From Chryseobacterium gleum (GTDB lineage: Bacteria; Bacteroidota; Bacteroidia; Flavobacteriales; Flavobacteriaceae), in NCBI GenBank assembly GCA_945897915.1, contig CAMDGB010000014.1, forward strand, positions 1-49,554: a stretch of 49,554 nucleotides of DNA, written 5' to 3'. Positions within the stretch are counted from its first letter, which is position 1. Each line of letters starts with the position of its first letter. Made by a program: the position numbers and the translations under genes. Shown here piece after piece: positions 15,969 through 25,413 of the stretch. Below the pieces are notes generated by a model that had not been told where the DNA came from, searched no databases, and saw nothing but the letters and a program-made list of their open reading frames with translations.

Positions 15969-17339
15969 ATGCAACTGTACAACACCTTAAGCGCAGAAGA
16001 AAGAGCCAAGTTAATTGACCAAGCCGGTCAACGATTAACGCTTTCTTTTTATGCGTATGCCAAAATTGAAAATCCCACATTATTTAGAAATGATTTGTTT
16101 TTGAAATGGAACAAATTAGACGTCTTAGGCCGAATTTATGTCGCAAAAGAAGGTATAAATGCGCAAATGTCTGTTCCGGTAGAAAACGTGGAAGCTTTTA
16201 GAGAAACCCTTGAAACCTACTATTTTATGAAAAATATTCGTTTGAATATTGCAGTAGAACATGATGATCATTCCTTTTTAAAATTAACGATAAAAGTTAG
16301 ACACAAAATTGTAGCCGATGGATTGAACGACGATACATTTGATGTAACCAACAAAGGCGTACATTTAAACGCCCGAGAATTTAATCAAATTTTAGAAGAT
16401 CCAAATACGATTGTAGTTGATTTTAGAAATCATTATGAAAGTGAAGTTGGACATTTTAAAGGGGCCATTACGCCAGATGTTGAAACATTTCGTGAAAGTT
16501 TGCCAATAATCAATAATCAATTAAAAGACTTCAAAGAAGATAAAAATTTAGTGATGTATTGCACGGGCGGTATTCGTTGCGAAAAAGCCTCTGCTTATTA
16601 CAAACACCAAGGGTTTAAAAACGTTTTTCAGTTAGAAGGCGGCATTATTAACTATGCCAAACAAATTAAGGAAGAAGGTTTAGAAAGTAAATTTATTGGT
16701 AAAAACTTTGTATTTGATCACCGTTTAGGCGAACGAATTACAGACGATATCATTTCGCAATGTCACCAATGTGGTGTACCTTGTGATACGCACGTAAATT
16801 GCGCCAATGAAGCGTGCCATTTGTTATTTATTCAGTGCGATTCTTGTGCTGAAAAAATGGAAAATTGTTGTTCTACAAGTTGTGTAACAACCATTTATTT
16901 GCCTTTAGAAGAACAAGAAAACCTAAGAAAAGGGTTAAAAAACGGGAATATGATTTTTCAAAAAGGAAAATCACCAGCGTTAACATTCAAACAAAATTCG
17001 GAAAGAAATATATTTGAAGAAATCGCTCAAAAACCGGTAAAAGTTTCGGCGGTTACCCAAATTAGAAAGCGAAAATTAACCACAGAAAGAAAAATTTATA
17101 TTGGCAAGGGCCAACATTATTTCACCAAAGCACAAGTAGGCCAATTTTTAATAGAAAACCAAGAGTTAAAAACGGGAGATACGATTTTTATAACAGGTCC
17201 TACAACTGGAAACGAGAAAATGCAAGTGGGCACGATGTTGATAAACGGCATCGAAAATAACGTAGCCAAACCTGGTGATAAAGTAACTTTTGTAGCGCCA
17301 TTTAAAATTAGGGAATCTGATAAAATATATAAAATATAA
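15969..17339 (+). CDS. trhO: Oxygen-dependent tRNA uridine-34 hydroxylase TrhO with extra C-terminal barrel domain
   Basis: The first 310 residues match TrhO/YceA: an N-terminal alpha/beta domain, then a rhodanese domain with Cys198 in YCTGGIRCEKA. A cysteine cluster follows (C265, C268, C272, C278, C283, C290, C293, C300, C301, C305). TrhO makes 5-hydroxyuridine at the wobble position of tRNA. The protein is 456 residues, about 100 longer than the enterobacterial enzyme. Residues about 375-456 (IGKGQHYF..., LKTGDTIFITGPTT, KPGDKVTF, IRESDKIYKI) resemble the EF-Tu-like beta-barrel at the C-terminus of peptidase-U32 proteins such as TrhP. The fold assignment is from pattern memory. It is followed by a terminator and so is monocistronic. 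Confidence 0.88.
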   Translation: MQLYNTLSAEERAKLIDQAGQRLTLSFYAYAKIENPTLFRNDLFLKWNKLDVLGRIYVAKEGINAQMSVPVENVEAFRETLETYYFMKNIRLNIAVEHDDHSFLKLTIKVRHKIVADGLNDDTFDVTNKGVHLNAREFNQILEDPNTIVVDFRNHYESEVGHFKGAITPDVETFRESLPIINNQLKDFKEDKNLVMYCTGGIRCEKASAYYKHQGFKNVFQLEGGIINYAKQIKEEGLESKFIGKNFVFDHRLGERITDDIISQCHQCGVPCDTHVNCANEACHLLFIQCDSCAEKMENCCSTSCVTTIYLPLEEQENLRKGLKNGNMIFQKGKSPALTFKQNSERNIFEEIAQKPVKVSAVTQIRKRKLTTERKIYIGKGQHYFTKAQVGQFLIENQELKTGDTIFITGPTTGNEKMQVGTMLINGIENNVAKPGDKVTFVAPFKIRESDKIYKI

Positions 17340-17354
17340 TTGAAATTCATAAAA

Positions 17355-17396
17355 AAATGAAACCTGTTGCGTTATAATGATGTAACAGGTTTTTTC
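17355..17396 (+). terminator. Terminator of trhO
   Basis: AACCTGTT (17361-17368) pairs with AACAGGTT (17384-17391) around a 15-nt loop, followed by a T run. It lies about 20 nt after the trhO stop. Confidence 0.8.
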
Positions 17397-17446
17397 ATTC
17401 GCACCAACTTGAAAAACCAAAAGTTTAAATTCAGTCAAAAAAATGC

Positions 17447-17454
17447 TATCTTTA
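17447..17454 (+). promoter_or_regulatory. Near-consensus -7 element for the PSP1-gldH operon
   Basis: TATCTTTA differs from TAnnTTTG only at the last base. It lies 62 nt upstream of the PSP1 gene and after the trhO terminator, so some promoter must be here. Confidence 0.35.
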
Positions 17455-17516
17455 CACTCAAAATAACATTTAAAAAGTAGTTTCAATTTTTTTGAGGCGA
17501 TCAATATATATAAATT

Positions 17517-18668
17517 ATGGCATGTACAAGTTGTTCAACTTCCGATGGTGGTGCACCAAAGGGGTGTAAAAATAATGGGACTTGCGGCACCGATAGCTGC
17601 AACAAATTAACGGTTTTCGATTGGTTAGCCAATATGACCTTACCAGGCGGTCAAGCACCGTTTGATTGTGTAGAAATACGTTTTAAAAACGGTAGAAAAG
17701 AATTTTTTAGAAACACCGAAAAACTTACGTTAAGCATCGGTGATGTAGTAGCAACTGAAGCTTCTTCTGGTCACGATGTGGGTTTGGTGTCTTTAACGGG
17801 CGAATTAGTTCGCGTTCAAATGAACAAGAAAAACGTAAAAGACAACGCCGAAATTCCTAAAGTATACCGCAAAGCGACTCAAAAAGACATCGATATTTGG
17901 CATGGCGTAAGAAATAAAGAAGATGGCATTCAAGTTCGTGCTCGTGAAATTGCCATAGCGATTAAATTAGAAATGAAAATTTCGGATATCGAATTCCAAG
18001 GCGATGGTTCAAAAGCTACGTTTTATTATACTGCAAATGACCGTGTCGATTTCCGACAATTGATTAAAGAATACGCTGGCGAATTTAAAATCCGTATAGA
18101 AATGAAACAGGTTGGTTTCCGTCAAGAAGCTGCTCGTTTAGGCGGAATTGGTTCTTGTGGACGCGAATTGTGTTGCTCGTCTTGGTTAACAGATTTTAGA
18201 AGTGTCAATACTTCGGCAGCTCGTTACCAACAATTATCTTTAAATCCACAAAAATTAGCAGGTCAATGTGGAAAGCTAAAATGTTGTTTAAATTACGAAT
18301 TAGACACGTATTTAGACGCACTAAAAGGCTTGCCAGACATGGACACAAAATTGCTTACCGATAAAGGCGATGCATATTGCCAAAAAATTGATATTTTCAA
18401 AAATTTAATGTGGTTTTCTTACGCAAACGCGCCAGCTCATTGGCACACGCTAACTGCAGAAAAAGCCAATGAAATTGTTGCCATTAACAAACAAGGTAAA
18501 AAAATCGCACAATTAGAAGACTTTGTAGAAGAAGTTTCAACAGTAAATGTGGAGAAAAAATTCGAAAATGTTGTGGGGCAAGATAGTCTAACACGTTTTG
18601 ATCAACCTAAAAGAAAATCAAACAATAATAATCAAAGAAAAAAGAAACCGTTTAAGAAAAATGAATAA
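17517..18668 (+). CDS. PSP1 domain protein (RicT/YaaT-like)
   Basis: The 383-residue protein has the PSP1 C-terminal domain in its middle, with GIGSCGRELCCSSWL and GQCGKLKCCLNYE. These cysteines bind Fe-S clusters in the Bacillus Ric complex, which acts in RNA maturation and phosphorelay control. Here RicA and RicF partners are not in the window. The N-terminus adds five cysteines in its first 28 residues (C3, C6, C17, C23, C28), and the C-terminal tail is very basic (KRKSNNNNQRKKKPFKK), suggesting RNA contact. The last 8 nt overlap the gldH start. It is the first gene of a run that continues into gldH and a penicillin-binding protein. Confidence 0.87.
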   Translation: MACTSCSTSDGGAPKGCKNNGTCGTDSCNKLTVFDWLANMTLPGGQAPFDCVEIRFKNGRKEFFRNTEKLTLSIGDVVATEASSGHDVGLVSLTGELVRVQMNKKNVKDNAEIPKVYRKATQKDIDIWHGVRNKEDGIQVRAREIAIAIKLEMKISDIEFQGDGSKATFYYTANDRVDFRQLIKEYAGEFKIRIEMKQVGFRQEAARLGGIGSCGRELCCSSWLTDFRSVNTSAARYQQLSLNPQKLAGQCGKLKCCLNYELDTYLDALKGLPDMDTKLLTDKGDAYCQKIDIFKNLMWFSYANAPAHWHTLTAEKANEIVAINKQGKKIAQLEDFVEEVSTVNVEKKFENVVGQDSLTRFDQPKRKSNNNNQRKKKPFKKNE

Positions 18669-19149
18669 TGCTTTTTTTAAAATAGTAAGTTTTTTCTTGA
18701 TTTTTGTGGTAATTTCTTGCGACAAAAAACAAGTTTTTGATGAGTATTATGCATTTGACGGCACTTGGAAAAAAAACAAAAAAGCCACTTTTACTTTTGA
18801 ACAAAAAGATACCACAAGTGTATATAATTTATTTTTAAACGTTAGAAACAATAACGAGTATCCGTATAATAATTTGTTTTTAATTGTATCTTTAAACCAG
18901 CCAAACGGCAAAGTGCTAGTGGATACTTTAGAATACCAAATGGCAAATCCAGATGGTACTTTATTAGGAACTGGTTTTTCAGATGTAAAAGAAAGCAAAC
19001 TGTGGTACAAAGAAAATTATAGTTTTGAAAAAGCCGGAAAATATACGTTAGAAGTTGAACATGCTGTTAGACAAACAGGAAAAGTACAAGGCGTAAAAGA
19101 CTTAACCGGCATTACAGATTTAGGATTTAGAATAGAAAAAAGAAAATAA
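18661..19149 (+). CDS. gldH: Gliding motility lipoprotein GldH
   Basis: This 162-residue lipoprotein has the signal MNNAFFKIVSFFLIFVVISC with the anchored Cys20. It shows the GldH pattern, including DEYYAFDGTW, NNLFLIVSL, GTGFSDVKESKLWYKENYSF and GITDLGFRIEK. GldH is required for gliding and for stability of the type IX secretion machinery in Flavobacterium johnsoniae. The ATG at 18661 is chosen because it starts the signal peptide; an upstream in-frame Met at 18598 would prefix a highly charged segment. The residues after Cys (DKKQ) do not look like a surface-export signal, so it probably faces the periplasm. It overlaps PSP1 by 8 nt. Confidence 0.92.
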   Translation: MNNAFFKIVSFFLIFVVISCDKKQVFDEYYAFDGTWKKNKKATFTFEQKDTTSVYNLFLNVRNNNEYPYNNLFLIVSLNQPNGKVLVDTLEYQMANPDGTLLGTGFSDVKESKLWYKENYSFEKAGKYTLEVEHAVRQTGKVQGVKDLTGITDLGFRIEKRK

Positions 19150-19157
19150 AGATACAA

Positions 19158-21476
19158 ATGGCAACTAACAACACCCAAGTCAGTTATTCAGATTACGTTA
19201 GAAAATTTTGGAAATTATTCGGTTACACTTTTGGTGGCCTTTTATTGTTTTTTCTTTTGGCATCGTGGGGATTTTTCGGAAAAATGCCTTCGTTTGACGA
19301 ATTAGAAAATCCAGATACCAATATCGCGACAGAAATTATTTCATCTGACGGCGTTACTTTAGGAAAATTTTATAAAGAAAACAGAACACCGGTTAAATAT
19401 CAAGATTTACCAAAACATTTAGTAGATGCTTTAATAGCTACAGAAGACGAACGTTTTTACGAACATTCTGGTGTAGATGCTAGAGGAACATTAAGAGCCA
19501 TTTCCAGTTTAGGAGGAAGCGGCGGAGCAAGTACAATCACCCAGCAATTAGCCAAAAATTTATTTCATGGTGAAGGCTCTAAATTTTTACCTTTTCGTGT
19601 CATTCAAAAATGTAAAGAGTGGATTATTGCTACAAAATTAGAACGTCAATATACCAAACAAGAAATTATAGCCTTATATCTAAATAAAGTAGATTTTGTA
19701 AATAGCGCAGTCGGCATTCGTTCCGCTTCAAAAATCTATATGAATAAAGAACCTAAAGATTTAACCTTAGCAGAAAGTGCTTTATTTGTGGGAATGCTTA
19801 AAAATCCAGCGTTATTCAATCCAACCAAAGAAAAAAGAAAAGAAAGAGTTTTCAAACGCAGAAATACCGTTTTAGACCAAATGGTAAAAAACAAGTATTT
19901 ATCGGAAGCGAAAGCAGCAGAATTGAAGCGAGTTCCTGTAAAAATAAACTTCAAACCAGAAAGTCATGCAGAAGGAACGGCTACGTATTTTAGAGAATAC
20001 TTGCGTGAAAGTTTAAAACCTATCATCAAAGCCATTGAGGACGAAAAAGGAGAAGAAATTGACCTTTACACAGCCGGTTTAAAAATTTATGTTACTATTG
20101 ATTCGCGCATGCAACAATATGCCGAGGAAGCAGTAGAAGAACATTTATCTAATTTACAACCTGAATTTAATCGTCGTCAAAAAGACAATCCAACCGCGCC
20201 GTTTTTAAATATTACGCCGGCGGAAACTCAGAAAATCATAAATCAAGCCATGAAAAATTCTGAGAGATGGCGTATTATGAGCATCAATGGAAAATCGGAT
20301 GAAGAAATAAAACAATCTTTTGATGTGGCTACAAAAATGAAAATCTTCACTTGGAAAGGCGAAAGAGATACCATTATGAAGCCGAAAGATTCTATACTTT
20401 ATTACAAACATTTCTTGCAAACCGGAATGATGGCAATGGAACCGCAAACAGGTCATGTAAAAGCTTGGGTGGGCGGCATTAATTATAAATATTTTCAATA
20501 CGACCACGTAGGTCAAGGAGCACGTCAAGTAGGTTCTACATTTAAACCATTTGTATATGCTACCGCTATTGACAGATTACAAAAATCGCCTTGCGACATG
20601 ATAATGGATTCGCCATTTACCATTTTAAAAGGAGATAATAACGATAAAAATTGGACACCAAACAATTCAGATGGAAAATACCGCGGATTGGTTTCTATGA
20701 AAAGGGCATTAGCCAATTCCATAAATACGGTTTCGGCACGTTTAATTCATGAAGTGGGTGCGCCAGCTGTTGTGGAAATGGCTAAAAATTTAGGAGTAAC
20801 TTCAAATATTCCAAACCGCCCAGCAATTGCTTTGGGAGCAGTAGAAATTACGGTAGAAGAAATGGTAGCGGCTTTCAGTACTTTCGCTAATGAAGGCGTG
20901 TATATAAAACCGCAATTAATTTCTAAAATTGAAGATAAAAACGGCGTCGTAATTTACCAAAGCGTGGAAGAATCACATGATGTTGTAAATAAAGATGTGG
21001 CGTATTCGGTTATCAAATTAATGGAAGGCGTTACCGAATCAGGTACGGGTTCTCGTTTGCGTTGGGCAGCTTCGGCACCATCCAATTTTTTAACGGGCGT
21101 TCCTTACAATATTAAAGGCCCAGTTGCAGGAAAAACAGGAACTTCTCAAAACAATTCTGATGGCTGGTTTATTGGAATGGTTCCTAATTTAGCCGCCGGA
21201 GTTTGGGTGGGTAATGAAGATCGTTCGGCACATTTTGAAAGCACAAATATGGGGCAAGGCGCTACCACAGCTTTACCAATTTACGGTATTTTTATGCGAA
21301 AATGCTTGGCAGATTCAACGCTAAATATTTCACAACAGCCATTTAAAAGACCAGCAAATATGTCTATAAAAGTAGATTGCGGACCAGAACCTAAAGCGGT
21401 TTTAGACTCAACGGCTACAGATTCAACCGCAGCTCCAATAGACGCACAACCAGATACTGACGGATTAGGACTATAA
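19158..21476 (+). CDS. Class A penicillin-binding protein (PBP1A type)
   Basis: This bifunctional peptidoglycan synthase has 772 residues. It has one membrane anchor at about 24-40. The glycosyltransferase domain has [12 protein letters not shown] (catalytic Glu at 96) and [13 protein letters not shown]. The transpeptidase domain has SxxK at 460-463 (STFK), SxN at 521-523 and KTG at 659-661. It polymerises and cross-links peptidoglycan in the periplasm. It starts 8 nt after gldH, an arrangement familiar in Flavobacteriaceae, and is followed 8 nt later by a CoA-transferase gene. The Asp/Ala-rich C-terminal tail after about 745 looks unstructured. Confidence 0.95.
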   Translation: MATNNTQVSYSDYVRKFWKLFGYTFGGLLLFFLLASWGFFGKMPSFDELENPDTNIATEIISSDGVTLGKFYKENRTPVKYQDLPKHLVDALIATEDERFYEHSGVDARGTLRAISSLGGSGGASTITQQLAKNLFHGEGSKFLPFRVIQKCKEWIIATKLERQYTKQEIIALYLNKVDFVNSAVGIRSASKIYMNKEPKDLTLAESALFVGMLKNPALFNPTKEKRKERVFKRRNTVLDQMVKNKYLSEAKAAELKRVPVKINFKPESHAEGTATYFREYLRESLKPIIKAIEDEKGEEIDLYTAGLKIYVTIDSRMQQYAEEAVEEHLSNLQPEFNRRQKDNPTAPFLNITPAETQKIINQAMKNSERWRIMSINGKSDEEIKQSFDVATKMKIFTWKGERDTIMKPKDSILYYKHFLQTGMMAMEPQTGHVKAWVGGINYKYFQYDHVGQGARQVGSTFKPFVYATAIDRLQKSPCDMIMDSPFTILKGDNNDKNWTPNNSDGKYRGLVSMKRALANSINTVSARLIHEVGAPAVVEMAKNLGVTSNIPNRPAIALGAVEITVEEMVAAFSTFANEGVYIKPQLISKIEDKNGVVIYQSVEESHDVVNKDVAYSVIKLMEGVTESGTGSRLRWAASAPSNFLTGVPYNIKGPVAGKTGTSQNNSDGWFIGMVPNLAAGVWVGNEDRSAHFESTNMGQGATTALPIYGIFMRKCLADSTLNISQQPFKRPANMSIKVDCGPEPKAVLDSTATDSTAAPIDAQPDTDGLGL

Positions 21477-21484
21477 TTTATATT

Positions 21485-22183
21485 ATGATTTCAAGAAAAG
21501 TAAACAACGTACAAGAAGCGCTTGAAGGAATTCAAGACGGACAAACCATAATGCTAGGAGGTTTTGGACTTTGTGGCATTCCCGAAAATAGTATTGCGGC
21601 ATTAGTAGAAAAAAATGTAACAAATTTAACTTGCATTTCAAATAATGCAGGTGTAGATGATTTCGGATTGGGATTGTTATTACAAAAACGCCAAATTAAG
21701 AAAATGATTTCTTCTTATGTAGGAGAAAATGCTGAATTTGAACGTCAAATGCTTTCTGGCGAATTAGATGTAGAACTGACACCACAAGGCACTTTAGCTG
21801 AAAAATGTCGTGCGGCACAAGCTGGAATTCCTGCATTTTTTACACCTGCTGGTTTCGGAACAGAAGTAGCAGAAGGAAAAGAAACACGCGAATTCAATGG
21901 GAAAATGCACGTAATGGAATTGGCCTACAAAGCTGATTTTTCAATCGTAAAAGCATGGAAAGGCGACGATGCTGGAAATTTAATTTTCAAAGGAACCGCT
22001 AGAAATTTTAATGCTTGTATGGCAGGCGCTGCAAAAATCACTATCGCTGAGGTAGAAGAATTAGTCCCAGCCGGAACGTTAAATCCAAACGAAATTCACA
22101 TTCCTGGAATTATGGTCAATCGTATTTTTCAAGGTGATAAATTTGAAAAAAGAATTGAGCAACGCACAGTTAGACAAAAGTAA
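21485..22183 (+). CDS. scoA: Succinyl-CoA:3-ketoacid CoA-transferase subunit A
   Basis: The 232-residue protein has the family I CoA-transferase alpha-subunit pattern: [29 protein letters not shown] and [16 protein letters not shown]. With subunit B it moves CoA between succinyl-CoA and acetoacetate, linking ketone-body or ketogenic amino-acid breakdown to the TCA cycle. It starts 8 nt after the penicillin-binding protein stop, so it may be read from the same transcript, although the metabolic role is unrelated. A short duplicated AGTGTTCAGT sequence separates it from subunit B. Confidence 0.92.
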   Translation: MISRKVNNVQEALEGIQDGQTIMLGGFGLCGIPENSIAALVEKNVTNLTCISNNAGVDDFGLGLLLQKRQIKKMISSYVGENAEFERQMLSGELDVELTPQGTLAEKCRAAQAGIPAFFTPAGFGTEVAEGKETREFNGKMHVMELAYKADFSIVKAWKGDDAGNLIFKGTARNFNACMAGAAKITIAEVEELVPAGTLNPNEIHIPGIMVNRIFQGDKFEKRIEQRTVRQK

Positions 22184-22185
22184 TC

Positions 22186-22209
22186 AGTGTTCAGTTTTTA
22201 GTGTTCAGT
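22186..22209. repeat. Short tandem repeat between scoA and scoB
   Basis: AGTGTTCAGT occurs at 22186-22195 and 22200-22209, a 14-bp period, filling most of the 39-nt spacer between the subunit genes. Confidence 0.7.
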
Positions 22210-22222
22210 AAAAGAGAGAATT

Positions 22223-22876
22223 ATGTTATCAAAAGAAGATATAGCTAAGCGAATTGCCCAAGAAGTTAAAAACGGGTACTACGTAAATTTAGGAATCGGA
22301 ATACCAACGCTTGTTGCCAATTATGTTCGTACGGATATTTCGGTCGAATTTCAATCAGAAAACGGCGTATTAGGCATGGGTCCTTTCCCTTTTGAAGGAG
22401 AAGAAGATGCCGACATTATCAACGCAGGAAAACAAACGATTACGACTTTGCCAGGAGCCAGTTTCTTTGATTCTGCTTTTAGTTTTGGAATGATTCGTGC
22501 CCAAAAAGTAGATTTAACGATTTTAGGTGCGATGGAAGTTTCTGAAAATGGCGATATAGCCAATTGGAAAATTCCAGGAAAAATGGTTAAAGGAATGGGC
22601 GGCGCTATGGATTTAGTCGCTTCCGCAGAAAATATTATCGTAGCCATGATGCACGTAAATAAAGCCGGCGAATCAAAAATCTTAAAGAAATGTACACTGC
22701 CTTTAACCGGTGTAGGTTGTGTGAAAAAAGTAGTAACAGAATTAGCGGTTTTAGAAATTACCTCAAAAGGGTTTAAATTAGTAGAACGCGCACCAGGCGT
22801 TTCAGTAGAAGATATCATTAAAGCAACAGAAGCGAATTTAATCATTGAAGGAGACATTCCGGAAATGAGTATATAA
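22223..22876 (+). CDS. scoB: Succinyl-CoA:3-ketoacid CoA-transferase subunit B
   Basis: This 217-residue beta subunit carries the catalytic glutamate in QSENGVLGMG (Glu46), which forms the enzyme-CoA thioester. GIGIPTLVANYV near the N-terminus and FFDSAFSFGMIR are also typical. It functions as a heteromer with subunit A, encoded 39 nt upstream. Length and start are normal. The next gene, a methyltransferase, begins after an 85-nt spacer that can fold into a long AT-rich hairpin. Confidence 0.93.
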   Translation: MLSKEDIAKRIAQEVKNGYYVNLGIGIPTLVANYVRTDISVEFQSENGVLGMGPFPFEGEEDADIINAGKQTITTLPGASFFDSAFSFGMIRAQKVDLTILGAMEVSENGDIANWKIPGKMVKGMGGAMDLVASAENIIVAMMHVNKAGESKILKKCTLPLTGVGCVKKVVTELAVLEITSKGFKLVERAPGVSVEDIIKATEANLIIEGDIPEMSI

Positions 22877-22882
22877 TTAATC

Positions 22883-22950
22883 AATTTGAAGATTTGAGAA
22901 TTTGAAAATGGACTACTCGGTTATTTTCAAATTTTCAAATTTTTCATTTT
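22883..22950. repeat. AT-rich inverted repeat between scoB and the methyltransferase
   Basis: AATTTGAAAAT (22899-22909) is a perfect inverted match of ATTTTCAAATT (22923-22933) with a 13-nt loop. Degenerate TTTGA/TCAAA copies extend both arms. There is no T run, so it is not an ordinary terminator. Confidence 0.6.
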
Positions 22951-22961
22951 CAAATCAAACT

Positions 22962-24125
22962 ATGTTTCCAAAAGTAATTCTAAAATCAGGTAAAGAAAAA
23001 TCTATTCAACGTCGTCATCCGTGGATATTCAGCGGCGCAGTGTATGGCGTGAGTCGTGAAATACACGACGGAGAAATGGTAGGTGTAGTTGATTCGCAAA
23101 ACAATCATTTAGGGACAGGATATTTCAGCGACAAAGGAAGTATTGTAGTTCGAATTTTGACGTTTGGCGAGGAAACTTTCTCTGAAAACTTTTGGGCACA
23201 TAAACTACAATCAGCTTGGTATTTACGTACTCAATTATTGGATTTTGAAATTACCAATGCGTTCCGTGTCATTCACGGCGAAGGTGATGGCATTTCGGGA
23301 TTAATTATTGATTATTACGATAAAAATTGGGTAATTCAAGCCCATTCTACGGGAATTTTTATTCAAATGGAGCAAATTGCTGAAGCGATAAAATTTAATT
23401 TTTCAGCGTATTGCGAAACCATTTATTGCAAAAGCGCTGGGACGTTACCAAATACAGGAACCGATTATTTCTTATTTGGAACGAACACAGAAACTGTAGC
23501 CAAAGAAAACAGCATTTTGTTTTCCGTAAATTGGGTAGAAGGCCAAAAAACCGGATTCTTCTTAGACCAACGCGACAACCGAAAATTATTAGGCGAATTC
23601 TCAAAAGGTAAAAAAGTATTAAATACGTTTTGTTACACAGGCGGATTTTCTATTTATGCGATGAACGCTGGAGCAGAATTAGTTACTTCGGTAGATATTT
23701 CTCAAAAAGCAGTGGATTTAGCTGCAAGTAATATGGAATTGAACTTTCCAAAAGCCAACCATACAGCAGTAGCTGACGACGTGTTTAATTTCATGAAAGA
23801 GCATACGCAGCAATACGATGTTATTGTGTTAGACCCTCCTGCTTTCGCGAAAAGCATTAAAAGCAAACATGCAGCAACGCAAGCGTATAAACGTTTAAAT
23901 ATTGCCGGTTTAAAAGCTTTAGCACCTAACGGAATTTTATTCACGTTTTCGTGCTCACAAGTTATTGACGATGTGCTATTTTACAATACCGTCGCCGCCG
24001 CAGCCATAGAAACCGGAAGAAACATAAGAGTGTTACATAAATTAGAACAAGGACCCGACCATCCAACCAATATTTACCACCCAGAAGGGCATTATTTAAA
24101 AGGATTGGTATTGTTTGTGGAGTAA
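22962..24125 (+). CDS. Class I SAM-dependent rRNA methyltransferase (RlmI-like)
   Basis: The 387-residue protein has an N-terminal PUA domain (KVILKSGKEKSIQRRHPWIFSGAV), a middle RNA-binding part with GLIIDYYDKNW, and a Rossmann methyltransferase domain. The latter has GQKTGFFLDQRDNR, LNTFCYTGGFSIYA and the catalytic-type DPPAFAKS. RlmI methylates C5 of a cytosine in 23S rRNA; other family members have related targets, so the exact base is not certain. The frame is open to an ATG at 22902, but that adds 20 residues from the AT-rich hairpin. The Met at 22962 gives the family-standard start. Confidence 0.9.
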   Translation: MFPKVILKSGKEKSIQRRHPWIFSGAVYGVSREIHDGEMVGVVDSQNNHLGTGYFSDKGSIVVRILTFGEETFSENFWAHKLQSAWYLRTQLLDFEITNAFRVIHGEGDGISGLIIDYYDKNWVIQAHSTGIFIQMEQIAEAIKFNFSAYCETIYCKSAGTLPNTGTDYFLFGTNTETVAKENSILFSVNWVEGQKTGFFLDQRDNRKLLGEFSKGKKVLNTFCYTGGFSIYAMNAGAELVTSVDISQKAVDLAASNMELNFPKANHTAVADDVFNFMKEHTQQYDVIVLDPPAFAKSIKSKHAATQAYKRLNIAGLKALAPNGILFTFSCSQVIDDVLFYNTVAAAAIETGRNIRVLHKLEQGPDHPTNIYHPEGHYLKGLVLFVE

Positions 24126-24253
24126 TTTAGCGGTCTTATATTAGCTATCAGAAGTCAGTAATCAGCTTTATATAATAGGTTTATTAATTTTTTATTAGAA
24201 AGAAATAATAACATAATAATTTTTATTATATTGCTTATCAAATCTTTTGCCCC

Positions 24254-25411
24254 ATGAAACGGTTACTTACCTACTTTAAATGGTTTTTTATTAGCAGTGT
24301 TGGCTTTATTCTTATCTTATATTTATTTGATGTGGATTATTTGCTTCGTGCTGTAAAAACCGTTTATTTAAAAGGATATACCACCGCTTTTTTAGAAGAT
24401 TATAAAGAATTTCCAAACCGTACTATTCAAAAAGGGACGGCACAACCTTGGGCGGTTTCTAAAGCATACAACAGCGTTCCGGCTACTGATAAATTAAATA
24501 CTACACATAAAAAATTACAAACCGTAGCGTTTTTAATCATAAAAAACGATAGTATTTGGCATGAAAGTTATTTTGACGGGTACACAAACACCTCAAAAAG
24601 CAATTCTTTTTCCTTGGCAAAAAGCATTGTTTCGGCAGCTTTGGGTAAAGCCATAATGCAAGGAAAAATAAAAAGTTTAGATCAAAAAGTTACCGATTTT
24701 TTCCCAAAATTAAAAGGCAAATTTGCTAAAGAAGTCACTATTGGTGATTTGTCGTCTATGGCCTCTGGTTTAAGTTGGGACGAAAAATACTACAGTCCGT
24801 TTTCTATTGTTACGCGGGCGTACTTTGACGACAATTTAAAAGAACTTATTTTAGGATTAAGTATCAAAGACAAGCCAGGACAACAGTTTCGTTATTTAAG
24901 TGGTGCCACACAATTATTAGCCATGTGTATTGAAAAAGCAACTGGTGAATACCTTTCTAATTATGTTTCGAAGCATTTTTGGAAGCCAATGGGTGCTGAA
25001 AACGATGCGCTTTGGCAATTAGACGAAGCCGATTTTGGAATAGAAAAGGCGTATTGTTGTATTGCCAGTACCGCTCGAGATTTTGCTCGTTTTGGAAAAC
25101 TTTACAAACAAAATGGCGTGTGGAATGGCAAGCAAATTTTAGCGCGTTCGTTTGTAGAAAAATCATTACAACCTCGTTTTTCAGATAGTCCTGAATATGG
25201 TTATGGTTGGTGGTTGCACCGAATAAATGGAAAAAGAGTATTTTATATGCGAGGGCATTTGGGGCAATTTGTTATTGTATTGCCAGAAGACGATGTTATT
25301 ATTGTACGATTAGGGCATTTAAAAGGCAATCAGACGAAAACCGACCCACATAGTAACGATTTATACGTTTATATAGAAGAAGCTTTAAAAATGATTAATA
25401 AAAAGAAATAG
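24254..25411 (+). CDS. Serine hydrolase of the beta-lactamase class C fold
   Basis: The 385-residue protein begins with a membrane anchor (residues 10-28). Its SxxK motif is Ser120-Leu-Ala-Lys123 in SFSLAKS, a YxN-like RYLSG includes Tyr214, and an HxG-type RGHLGQF lies near the C-terminus. The fold is shared by DD-peptidases, esterases and class C beta-lactamases. Membrane anchoring and divergence from AmpC suggest an esterase or peptidase rather than antibiotic resistance. Its stop is 2 nt before the exonuclease start, so they are co-transcribed. The substrate is unknown. Confidence 0.82.
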   Translation: MKRLLTYFKWFFISSVGFILILYLFDVDYLLRAVKTVYLKGYTTAFLEDYKEFPNRTIQKGTAQPWAVSKAYNSVPATDKLNTTHKKLQTVAFLIIKNDSIWHESYFDGYTNTSKSNSFSLAKSIVSAALGKAIMQGKIKSLDQKVTDFFPKLKGKFAKEVTIGDLSSMASGLSWDEKYYSPFSIVTRAYFDDNLKELILGLSIKDKPGQQFRYLSGATQLLAMCIEKATGEYLSNYVSKHFWKPMGAENDALWQLDEADFGIEKAYCCIASTARDFARFGKLYKQNGVWNGKQILARSFVEKSLQPRFSDSPEYGYGWWLHRINGKRVFYMRGHLGQFVIVLPEDDVIIVRLGHLKGNQTKTDPHSNDLYVYIEEALKMINKKK

Positions 25412-25413
25412 AT

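Noticed and set aside
24254..25411. Beta-lactamase resistance gene.
   Set aside because: Only the general fold motifs are shared. The protein is membrane-anchored and lacks the typical AmpC sequence around the active site.
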